DNA from: Ambrosia x helenae
Taxonomy: Eukaryota > Streptophyta > Magnoliopsida > Asterales > Asteraceae
Reading direction: 5' to 3'
Assembly (NCBI GenBank): GCA_030844895.1
Contig: CM061233.1
Coordinates: 65,959,656-66,023,655 of the forward strand
DNA length: 64,000 bases
Below, piece by piece: positions 10,194 through 20,774 of this stretch; the first letter of the stretch is position 1, and every line of letters starts with the position of its first letter. The position numbers and the translations under genes were made by a program. The notes below the pieces were generated by a model. That model saw nothing but the letters and a program-made list of their open reading frames with translations, did not search any database and was not told the origin of the DNA.

Positions 10194-13100
10194 CTACAAC
10201 ATATACAACGGGTTATTACACCATTCCTCCCAAGAGAGATCTTTAAATTTAGACCTATTCTTTAACCAAAAATACGACAATGATTTAATACTACCTATCA
10301 CACGACTAATCTTTGGATCCAATTTGTTGAACGTCTTGTCGTTTCTAGTTTTCCATAGCATCCAAAGCGTCACCAAGATTATACCATGAACGATTTTCTT
10401 TGCCCATTTACCGCCTTGGACACTCTTATACAAGCCTAGGAGGTCCCTCGTATGAAAGACGAAAGTCGAACTTAAACCACACCACTTCCATATACTTAGC
10501 CAAACACCGTAAGAAAAACCACATCCCGTGAAAATGTGTTCCGAGGTTTCGAGGCAAACTTCACAAAGTTTGCACCGATCGTCTGGAATGAACACGTGTC
10601 TCTTGCTCAACGCTTCCACAGTAGGAATCCTGTCCATCTCAGCTCTCCAAGCAAAAATATGGCATTTTAAGGGAACCCACCCAACCCATTTAAGTTTAAA
10701 AAACCCACCATTATCCACAAAGGCACTAGCTTTTTCCTTAACTAAGGCAACAGAGAAGCTAGAGGAACCTGCCCATTCCCAAACATCCTTACCAGCCGTC
10801 CGATGGGCCTGCTCCAACAAAGCCGAGAGTTGGGCCCATTCTTGCACCTCCAAAAAGCCCATGGGCATGCTGAAATCCAAAGGAGCCCACATGCCATTTA
10901 AACAACAGTCAATCACCTTTTTTCTTTTAGAATTTGCGGCTTGATACAGACAAGGAAATTGACGCATTAAGGGAACTTCACATAGCCAATTATCTTCCCA
11001 GAAGCGAATGGAACTGCCATCACCCAGCTTACCTCGCATCAGTTCAAGGAAAGTCTTATCCCCACACTTGAATTTTTCACAATTTTTAACAATGGAAGAC
11101 CAAACTCCGCCTTTTCCTGAAGCATTAGGAAGGCCCGACCATCGCTTTCTACCCTGATGACACGCCAAAATAATAAATCTCCATAGCGCTCCTTCTTCCA
11201 CTCTAAAGCGCCATGCCCATTTAGAAAGTAGAGCATCATTAACCAATTCCAAACGATAAATCCCCAAACCTCCTTTCTTTTTATCACGACAAATCTTTTC
11301 CCAAGAAACCCAATGCAATTTATTTTTTTCACACGAGGCGGACCACAAAAACCGTTTCATCAAGCCTTCTAATTTATTAATCACGCCAATTGGAGCTTTA
11401 TAATGAGAAAAAATATAATGGGAGACTTTGGAGAACCGACTTAAGGAGCGTTAAGCGACCACCTATAGAAAGAAGATTGGCCTTCCAAGACGAAAGTCTA
11501 GATTCAAAAACTTCAATAATATTCCGCCAATTATTAATTTTATTCATATTGGCACCAACCATCACCCCCAAATAATCAAAGGGGAAAGAACCCACTTGAC
11601 AACCAACACCATCCGCGAGGGCTTCAACCTCACCATTCGAGACCCCGAACCATATAAAAAAGACTTGTTGATATTGATTTTAAGGCCCGAACAAAGGTAA
11701 AAAATGCGAAGAATCCTAGCGGCCGTTAAAAGATTATTAGGAGACCATTTACCCATAAGAAGCGCATCATCCGCAAAAAATAAGTGCGACAAAACCGGGT
11801 CTCTATTAGAAAACGAAACCCCTTCAAAGACCCCTAACTTTAAAGCCTTGTTAAACATGCAAGTCAACGCTTCCATCACTATCAAAAATAGAAAAGGGGA
11901 GATTGGATCACCTTGTCGAAGCCCTTTGTAACATTGAAACTCAAAGGTAGGCGAGCCATTCACTAGAACCGCCGACCTAGCAGAAGAAAGAATACCCGTA
12001 ATCCACATCCGCCACTTATCCGGAAAACCCATTTGCTCCATGATAGATAATAAGAAAGCCCAATTAACATTATCATAAGCCTTCTCAAAATCAATCTTCA
12101 TGAAGAAAATACTTTTTGATCGCCTCTTGCACCAAGACAAAACTTCATTCACCATAAGAGGGCCGTCTAAGATATTTCTTTCGCTAAGAAATCCCGATTG
12201 GTTCTCCGAAATAATAGAGCCAATAACCTTCTTGAGTCTAAACGACAAGACTTTTGACAAAGTCTTGCTAATAATACCTACCAAGGTTATAGGTCTAAAA
12301 TGTTTTAAGCCGAGAGGATTTTTGATCTTGGGCACAAGAGTAATAAAAGACGAACCACACCCTTTATTGATCTTACCTGTCTCAAAAAATTCCAAGAAGA
12401 TGTTGTAGAAGTCATCTTCCAAGAAGCTCCAAAATTTACAAACAAAATTAAAATTAAAGCCGTCCGGGCCCGGAGCTTTATCTTTTCCGCATTCAAAAAC
12501 CGCCGCTTTGATTTCTTCTCTCGAAAATGGAACAACAAGGCCACCCACTAAGAAATCTAGGATCTTTTTAAGGTCCTCACAAACAAGAACCGGTCTGTTA
12601 ACAATCGATTCCTTGAAGTGATTACTAAAAAACCTCCAAACCTCTTTTTTGACTAGGGAGGGCTTAGTTATCCACTCACCGTTCACCATAAGACCTTGAA
12701 TAGCATTAGAAGCTTTGCGACCATTAATGACCCTATGGAAAAACGCCGTATTATCATCCCCATGTTTAGCCCAACTCACTCGGGACTTTTGAATCAAATC
12801 TTTGGCTTTCATTATCTCACTCTCCTCTAACCCCTTCTTACACTCCAACCAAACCCATTCCTCCTCCTCTAAAAGATCTCTTTGTTCCATTTCTTTTTCA
12901 AGGCGTTCTAAATCATCCTTCAAAACTTTAATCTCTTCACCTTCTTGAATTTCTATACGTTTTTTCCAATCTGTAAGAGTCTTCTTAAGAAAACGTAATT
13001 TAGCGGATAAGATAACATCCGCCGACCCTGTCATCTGAAAGTTAGCTAAGGCATTCGTCACCACGGACTCACAACTCTCTCTATCCATCCAAGAATTAAA

Positions 13101-13779
13101 CCACCGAAAAGGCCGAGCACCATAGTTTTCATTAACAACCGTTAAAAGCAACGGTTTATGATCCGAGAGGTGTCTAGGAAGTGCACGAAGACAAGCCTCC
13201 GGCCATCTATTCAAAAAATTGCCACAAACCAACAATCTGTCTATTTTGCTAAACTTGAAGGAGGAACCTTTCTTCGTTAGACAAGTAAAGCTACCTCCTT
13301 TCATGCTATACTCAAACAGACCCGCTTCTTCAACAAAGGAATTGAAAGCATCCGCATCAACCTGGTCAAAAAAAGAATTTTTTCGCTCTTCGCAGAAGCG
13401 AACTGAATTAAAATCTCCAAGAATAACCCACAAACCATCAGTTTCACTGATCATATGATACAGCCGATCCCAAATCAAACGCTTCCTTCAAAAACCCTTT
13501 AGTAAACAAAAAATTCTGATGTTTAAAATCTGAAAGTTTGGTAAACTTACAAGGGTCCCAGATAGATAATAAACCGCCGGATCGGCCCCGAGCCTCTACA
13601 AAATCCATTTCCATCGCCGAATTGTCCCAAAATTTTTTACCATCAAACGTAGACATATTACAAAACTGAGTTTCTTGTATAGCTAAGAACGAAACCCCAT
13701 TCTCCTTTTTTAGCCTTTTCACCCAAGCATCTTTACCTTTACCTCCCAAACCCCGGATATTCAACGAAAGAAAATTCAT
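10194..13779 (-). pseudogene. LINE ORF2 (endonuclease-RT), broken
   Basis: In order on the minus strand: the N-terminal part of an EEP/APE endonuclease (13779-13444, with SLNIRGLGGKGK and the IQET motif); after a frameshift and a loss of its middle part, the rest of the endonuclease (GDFNSVR and SDHKPLLL) and a reverse transcriptase (13478-11562, with KAPGPDGF, KIDFEKAYD, GLRQGDPISP and FADD at the catalytic site); then two more frameshifts (near 11595 and 11384) and the C-terminal zf-RVT domain (WVPLKCHIFAWRAEMDRIPT and the Cys/His cluster CKLCEVCLETSEHIF). The normal product would copy LINE RNA at the nicked target in the nucleus. FADD is the usual plant L1 variant, so the catalytic site itself is not lost. 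Confidence 0.92.
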
Positions 13780-14650
13780 ACCTTCACCTTTTGTAACCCT
13801 TCTTCTACTAACAAATCGGAGATCATATCAGCTTTGTCTTGTATTTGCGCTCCCAAATTGATACCCAATTTAATGGTTTCATCCACTTCTTCCTCACCCA
13901 TTGACTGTGAATGTGTTGGATTGTCTTGCACACCGGGGTCACGCGACACCTGAGCACAACTATCGGCCACTAACTCTTCAAAAGGGACTAATCCTTCTAT
14001 TGATTGTCTCTCAAAATTGACTCCAGCAGAATGCGACGAAAGAATAACTTCTTCAGTATAAGAAAAAGGCTGTGGACCAGACATACGTTTTTGGGCCAAA
14101 ACCTGAGATGGGCTCATCGGCCCAATAATAGAAGACAAGTCAAACGGGTCCCCAATAGAAGGTTTGGGCCTTTGTTTTTTCTTCTCTGGCCCAGAATTAG
14201 TGTGCTTACCACTACCCGACTTTTTAAACTGGAGAACTTTTCTTTTTTTAGATAAAACAACCGAAAACCCCTTACGCTTATACCTTTTTACACATGCAGT
14301 CCCTGAGTTAGTGATACCATTAGGACTCCCCATATTATTGGAAACATACGTGGAATCATTAACAACTGATTTGGTAGTAGCGCCATTTATGGGATTGGTT
14401 TTCAAATTCACGGGAGTTACCATATTTTGCTCTTCAACATTAATATCCGAGTTGACCTCATCACCGGGGACGTTACCTTCCGTACCGGCGCCGGGTCCGA
14501 TACAGCATTACTTCTATTAGGAGAATTCTCGGCCGGAGTATCTTCTTCCATATCCGATCTTACATCAGTCTGTTTTTCGGCGACCTCTTTAAAATCCGGA
14601 ATCCAACCACTTTGATCTTCCAAGACCCATACACGGAACTTGCGGTTCTT
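13776..14650 (-). pseudogene. LINE ORF1, C-terminal remnant
   Basis: Two minus-strand frames, shifted near 14420, carry the tail of a plant LINE ORF1. The first begins at the truncation point with KFRVWVLEDQSGWIPDF. The second is a Ser/Thr- and Lys-rich linker with basic clusters (KRYKRKGFSVVLSKKRK). The DUF4283 and zinc-knuckle parts expected further upstream are absent because of the 5' truncation. ORF1 proteins normally bind the LINE RNA. Confidence 0.75.
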
Positions 14651-15161
14651 CTATATCTATGTGTATATATATTTCTATATAAATATATCTCCTATGGTTA
14701 TCTATATGATTTGCTAATAAAACAACTCTTAAAGCTAAATGTAGCACATGTGCTCTATGCATCCACTATCGCAATAAAGACACGCATGTTTAAATTCTTT
14801 TAGATGCCATCAGACGGTTATAGATCCAGATCGATGATTCCAAGCATTAATGATAGTGTTCTTAATTCCATTCATGGGATCAATTAATCCATACGTTAGA
14901 AACCAACAATTCTTCGAATACATTTATATGTTCATTTTTCAAATGTTGCCCCATAAACAAAAACTTCCAATCAAACCCTAATATGTTCTAATTTAAGTTT
15001 GTCACTCATCTTTTATTCTACGATAGTCATGTCATCGGTGATTGTGGATAACTATTTCTAATTAGATTTTGATACGTGGGTTTATAGAAGAGTCTTTGAT
15101 TGGATGAATCAAGAGTGTTTGATTGATGTTGGTTTGTCAATGTATTGCTACAACCCAATTT

Positions 15162-15347
15162 CATTGAAAGGCACCATAATATCTTCCAAGTCCTTTTATT
15201 GTTTACATTGTTGTGCATTTTCAGATCTGAAACTTACCGTGAACTGGTACTTTTCATTGAAAGGCACCATAATATCTTCTATGTCCTTTTATTGTTTACA
15301 TTGTTGTGCATTTTCAGATCTGAAACTTACTGTGAATTGGTACTTTT
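15162..15347. repeat. Tandem duplication, two 93-bp units
   Basis: The segment starting CATTGAAAGGCACCATAATA at 15162 repeats at 15255 with only a few base changes. It lies between the LINE-bearing duplication and the outer retrotransposon. No coding role is seen. Confidence 0.9.
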
Positions 15348-16749
15348 CCTTGACATTCTGAAGTTTAGGTCTACATGAGCGCGATTCAAAGTCATTTTAT
15401 TTAGGTCAACTGCTAGAGCACAATTAGATGCATATGTGTCACACCCTCAAATTCCACATGCGGGGTTTTACCGCGAGGCGCGTGACACACCAGGATCCCA
15501 GTCAACGATCACAATAAACAAACGACAAACATGCATACATATATATATTAAAACCAAAACATCATGCTTTGAGCCGTAAACCAGCAGCGGAAGCATTTCT
15601 TGTTTACAACCAAAAGGTATATTATAGTTTACAAAACATTGTTTAATATGCATCAAAATTCTAGACGTTGTGCAAGACTCCGTGCGCCTAGTCCATTAAC
15701 TGCTACCTTAGCGACCTGAGAAAACATGCCAAAAATGTCAACATATAATGCTGGTGAGTTCACATGTTTTCTTTAATAAAAGAGTTGTTATAAGTTTGAA
15801 AAGATCATTCTCGTTACTACTAGGTTATAAGAATGTTAGCTAGACGTTAAGTGTTTTTACTACTACGGTTGGGAACCCATTGCTTAACATGTACCAATAG
15901 ATGAAGCGTGCCCAGATGACTGGGCTATTACCGATGCCTCGGTGAACCCGGAACTAGAGACAATATGCACCCGCCCGGCCCGCCGTCGAGTGGGGTTTGT
16001 GAGGCCCAATAGATCTATCCACATTTCCCTCGCTGTGCAACCCGCACATTCATGGTTTCCCCCTGGGACTTTCCATAAAAGCCGTATAGTAATGTAAAGT
16101 AACCATAGTATAACATGACCTTTAGTAAGTAAGTATGTAGCATGTTTCTCCCCCAAAAGTAAAACAGTAAAAGTGGGTCTGTGACACTCACCTTAGATTG
16201 CGTTACTTGAAAATAGTTAATTAAGTATGCTACGATAGCCCCAAATAGCGGCGACCTATCATAAGATGTGTATAAGTATCCGGACTAATAACCCGTAGGT
16301 TAACTAGTCCCCGAATGTCCAGACCATAACCATAAACGTTTGAAAACACCTTTGACTGTTAAACCGACCGTACTAGACAAGACTCGACATCCCATTGGTG
16401 ACCCGACATCTCACGTGTTAGCCGAATACAAGACATCATGCAACATATGCAATTAAACACTTAATACGCGCAAGAGTTCACCTAGTATATCATAATGTTC
16501 AATTATCGCATAAACAAGTCCGAACACGTGTTACCAAGTCATTGGACGTATCCCGGGGTTCCTATCATGTTCCTAGGTGTCAAATCATGTTTTGGTATGT
16601 CAAAATACGCTTACGACAGCAGTACACGAGATTAGGAAACTTACATGCAATTAGGAAAAGTCAACTGGTGATTGGGAGTGGTCAACAGGCGATTGGAGGC
16701 CTAATCGCCTCTTTTTATTGGCGAGTGGTGGCCTAATCGCCCCTGCATC

Positions 16750-16774
16750 AGGCGATTAGGATTCCTAATCGCCT
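16750..16774. repeat. 25-bp palindrome in the LTR, copy A
   Basis: Two 12-base arms (AGGCGATTAGGA and its reverse complement) surround a single central base. Half copies of the same GGCGATTAGG word occur at several sites from 16680 to 16790. The matching part of the right LTR (around 54755) lacks this segment. Confidence 0.85.
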
Positions 16775-17610
16775 GTTGCAGCTGCGCGACGCATTTTCGC
16801 GCGTTTAACCCTCCAAATCAGATCCGAAACATGTAAAAACACCCAACATCAAACCTAAACTATTAATCAACCCATTCCAAGCAAAAACCCCTAATCTATC
16901 TCTGCTCTAATGGCCTCGGTGCGATTATTTCCAAAAATGGCAAAGTACCAGGTTTCATTAACTATGAAATCTTTCCTTAAATGGCAATAATCAGATTACA
17001 CAACCTACAACCTTGCAAATCATTAACCCTTTGTTATAATATCATTCTAATGTGAATCCTAACAAAAAACAATCATTGAATCATATCATAACATCCTAAT
17101 TCTTCAAGAATCATCCAAATGGGTCAAAATGCATACTTTCATCAAAACACCATAACAATAACTCAAATCCTTAGATAATCATCCTAATAACTCCTACATA
17201 ACAGAAGCACATCAATTACATGGAAACATTCATGTTCTAACCACCAAAAATCATCATATGCATAAATACTTCACATATAGCAAGTATTATGGTGTAGACT
17301 TGTTTTAGAACTCATTTCAAAGGTTTTTAAAGACACATACTTAGCAAAACAAGGTCTGGGCTTTTGGGGAACCAAAAAATTAACATTACAAAGGTTTGGG
17401 ATGAAGAACACACCTTGGATTTTATCAAAGAAAGGTGTGTTAGCTTGGAAATGGTGAGTTTTGAAGCAAAACAAGTTCCAAAAGTGTTTTGAGGTGTGTG
17501 GGAGGCTTAGGATTTGCTAGGGTTGCACTAACGGTGTTTGGGGAGTCAAGGGTTGTATTTATAGATGTTTTGACTCGTGCACAATAAGTCAGGCGAGTAG
17601 GAGAGCAGAT

Positions 17611-17637
17611 TAGGCGATTAGGAATCCTAATCGCCTA
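17611..17637. repeat. 27-bp palindrome in the LTR, copy B
   Basis: Arms TAGGCGATTAGGA and its reverse complement face each other around one base. The corresponding site in the right LTR (about 58616) is preserved with one arm mismatch. Short half copies follow immediately. Confidence 0.85.
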
Positions 17638-17683
17638 TATACTGGCGATTAGGAGCTCCAATCGCCCTTAATCCCTCCCAATC

Positions 17684-20316
17684 TGTGACATTCGTCACCT
17701 TCGTCTTTCGTCAAAATGACAATAATAGTCCTCTAAATATTTCCGTTATAGTCTCTGTAAGTTTCGTTGTTTTCAAAATTTATTTTGAACGAACTAAAAT
17801 TTTATCATTTATAATTATTACGGTTCGGATATACGTTTTAATCAAATGAGTAGGTTGAAACATATTTCGGAATAGATTCTATAAAATTTTCAAGTTTATA
17901 AAGTTTTAGAAAGTTTTGGTTAAATAAAATTAACTTGGTTAAGTTTTATATAGGAAAAAAACTAACTAAATTAAAAATAACTAACCTAAGTTAAACATGA
18001 GGGACTAGTTGTGTCACATTTCAAAAGTTCAAAATCTGCTCTCCCCTTTCCCCCCTGACCCGCGTTTCCGGCCAGTAGCTCCGGCGGCCGGAGCCCTTTT
18101 CCGGCGACAATAAATACTCATTTTTAATGAGTGTTAGTCCCCTCCACTGATTCCTAGACGTTTCTCCAACCTTAATACCAAGTTACTGAGTTATTAGAGT
18201 GATTATTACGCGTATTACATCAAGTTTAATTTGTGTTTAATATCATAACCGAACGAACCATTCAATACACACAAAAAAACGTATTTTTTCTTAACAACAC
18301 TATAAATAGTTTCCACCATTCCGTTTCTGCACCCTTACACACCAAAACCCACCTAAAAACCGCTCGAAACACGTCCTGACTACTCGCCAATCGACCTCCT
18401 CTTGCGCGGACCTGCGTCCGTCGTGTACGGCTTTTAAACGCATTGTGAGTTCATTTTTCTTGTGCCATTTTGTTATCCGGCCACCACTTTACGAAAGCCC
18501 CTTAATATTGATCTGTAATCGCATATGAATCGGGCTATTGAATTTGGGTATAGGGTTAGGGTTCTTAGGAAGAGATTGGGGAAGAAGATGAGGTTTGTAT
18601 TGTTGCTTAAATATAAATTAGTTCCAAATAAATAAACAAAACATGAACTGGCCTAGTGGTGTGTGTGTGTGTTGTGAAACGAGTAGGGGCAGGTTCGAAC
18701 CCCATACTCATCATTTTTCCTCCTTCTTTTTCTTTCCCTTTTATTTCCAGATTTTTGATATATTATAATAATATATAAACACATAAATCTTAAAATATTT
18801 ATAGAAAATTCATTTTTACTCCAAAAATTATGAAAATTTAGGAGTAGCTTCTTGATACTTCATAGAAAATTGTCATATTTTTAGTTTTCTGAAAAATATC
18901 TATTTTCATGATTTTATTAATTTAAATGGTTTTAATCATAATTAATTGATTAAAAATTCATTTTAAATGATTTTTATCTCAAAATTTTTGATAAATTATT
19001 TCTAATCATTATGAACTGAAATAAAAATTATTGGGTCAGAAAACACTTGTTTTTATTAATTTTCCTATTTTTAATCATTTAAACATGATTTAATCTCATT
19101 AAATCAGTTTTAAATATAAATAAGTTTATAAAAATTATGAGAAAATTATTTTTACTTGTTTACATCAGAAAGCATTTTTCTTTATAAAAAAATAGCATTT
19201 TGGATCATGTCTGATATTATTAGTCTTATTTACGTTTAAATGGACATAATTAAACATTGATTTATTTATCTTATTTAGACATCTATTTTATAAATACTTT
19301 TCCTATAAAATAGAAAATGTTCATATGTTTGAATGTCTTAATTATCTTTTGTGGAATCATTGTGTAACTCAAAATTATTTATTTATTTATAATTATTGTA
19401 TTTATTTACATTATTTTAGTTAAAGTAACTAACTAAATTATTTTGTCTTAATTATTTTTGATATACAACTTTTACGTTAACACGACTTATCAGAGAAACT
19501 CTAATTCCCCAAATCGACTTAGCAAACCCTAATGCCTTAGACCCTAGTTACCTTAGACTTTTTAGACATTTCCTTATTAGTATGCTTACACATTATAGGT
19601 TGAATTCCTCGGAATTCCCATTACTTAGCTCACGACCGCTTAAGTTGGATTTTGCTCGCTTTCGCAAACTGTGAGTATATCTTTCCCCTTTTTACTGTTT
19701 TACATTTTGGGGTGACTCATGTACTTACAATCAAGTTTCTATTTCTTTTACTAAATGCAATTCTCATGTGTGTTTGCGTTATGTTAATTGGTGTGTCTAT
19801 GACTTGTCAAAATCATTAACCGTTCTGCGGCCTAGCATTTCAATGAATAGTACTATGGTATACCCCCTTGAGACTCTGTTGAGAGAATCTTGGTCATTGT
19901 CTTGTTAATTCATTATTCAGTTGGTTATTCATGTGTTAGTCATTATTCATCAAGGTTTGGTTTTGAACGGATATTACTTATTACATAATTGCAAATGGTA
20001 CCGCACATGAATTGCTAAACACTTTTCTACTATATTTATTTAAACAGGGTATGCTCACCAATACTTTGTGTATTGACCAAATGATTTTGTACATGTTTCA
20101 GGTTGTTTTGAGATGCATCCTTTAAGCTTTTGGATTTATATTTAGATTTTGATTTATTGTATTTCAATTTAGTAGACCGTTAGTATCATTGTAATTCATT
20201 TCAATGTAATAAATTATTAAATCAATGTATTCAATTTTACACTTTAGTCCATGAGCTGTTGAACAATCGTCACTACGTGACACCTCGATGATTCCGCCAT
20301 CGGTTGGGGTGTTACA
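17684..20316 (+). repeat. LARD 5' LTR
   Basis: The LTR runs from TGTGACATTC to GGGTGTTACA. It holds a tRNA-like pair of pol III boxes at 18649-18702 and long AT-rich stretches. It has the same length as the 3' LTR. A single base differs near 18947 and another near 19510. Confidence 0.95.
18640..18720 (+). promoter_or_regulatory. tRNA-like pol III A and B boxes inside the LARD LTR
   Basis: TGGCCTAGTGG (18649-18659) matches the tRNA A box and GGTTCGAACCC (18692-18702) matches the B box. Their starts are 43 bases apart, close to tRNA geometry. T runs follow soon after. The flanks do not pair as an acceptor stem, so this looks like the head of a tRNA-derived SINE captured in the LTR rather than a tRNA gene. 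The same sequence is in the other LTR around 23663-23743. Confidence 0.6.
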
Positions 20317-20318
20317 GA

Positions 20319-20333
20319 TTGGTATCAGAGCCA
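20319..20333 (+). other. LARD primer-binding site
   Basis: TTGGTATCAGAGCCAG starts two bases after the LTR end and would pair with the 3' end of initiator methionine tRNA, as in many plant LTR retrotransposons. Confidence 0.85.
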
Positions 20334-20527
20334 GGTTATAGGGAATTAGGTTATTAGAATGCCTTTTAGCCTAGTCTATAACTAAGTTTACTTCCACGAG
20401 TCCTCTCGTGTATATTCTCTCGTTTCTTATATTTTCTTTCAAGATATTTTCGTTATGATTACTTCTCGTTAATCTTTCAATATTTTTCTTGGCGAAGAAG
20501 ACGCTCGTATTTCACAAACGAAATGAT

Positions 20528-20774
20528 ATCAACAGGTTGGGAGTGATATCCATACCTTGGTGATTAGTTTCACTCCTCTGTAGGTTATTTATCTTAGGAA
20601 TATATCTTTGAGATAGGAGTGACATCCACACCTCAAAGAGTATTTCCTTCAAAAAGAAACTTAACCACTAAGCTGGGAGTGACATCCTTAACTTAGTGAT
20701 TGGCTTCATTCCACAATCGTTTTCAATTTTGAAATACATCTTTGAGTTAGGAGTGAAATCCACATCTCAAGGAT
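20528..20774 (+). other. Four RNA-type hairpins with a shared loop in the LARD leader
   Basis: Hairpins at 20528-20564, 20606-20638, 20663-20701 and 20738-20774 share a tip GGA-GTGANA-TCC (loops GTGATA, GTGACA, GTGACA and GTGAAA). Below the tip each has a small internal loop and a lower stem. The lower stems differ (for example CTTTGAG/CTCAAAG against CACTAAG/CTTAGTG) but still pair. Copies 1-2 and 3-4 form a degenerate repeat of about 135 bp. The array lies 0.2-0.45 kb after the PBS, where retroviral packaging signals usually sit. A role in packaging or dimerisation is inference. Confidence 0.65.

Larger units (their letters stand above)
10125..14650 (-). mobile_element. 5'-truncated L1-type LINE
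   Basis: On the minus strand the element runs from the C-terminal part of ORF1 through endonuclease, reverse transcriptase and a zf-RVT domain to a poly(A) tail, seen as a T run at 10123-10134. It is truncated inside ORF1 at its 5' end, as is usual for LINEs. No target duplication is seen; instead the target lost about 30 bp. Several frameshifts make it inactive. Confidence 0.92.
10047..15168. repeat. 629-bp tandem duplication, unit 2, split by LINE
   Basis: The first 78 bases (10047-10124) match the start of unit 1, and the remainder resumes at 14650 with TCTATATCTATGTG. About 30 bases present in unit 1 (9497-9526) are missing at the LINE junction, so the insertion deleted target DNA. Confidence 0.85.

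Noticed and set aside
10528..10944. Plus-strand opening of 138 codons inside the LINE
   Set aside because: It is the antisense shadow of the zf-RVT region and has no protein features of its own.
18640..18720. A tRNA gene in the LARD LTR
   Set aside because: A and B boxes are present, but the flanks do not form an acceptor stem and there is no anticodon arm, so it is at most a SINE head or tRNA-like promoter.
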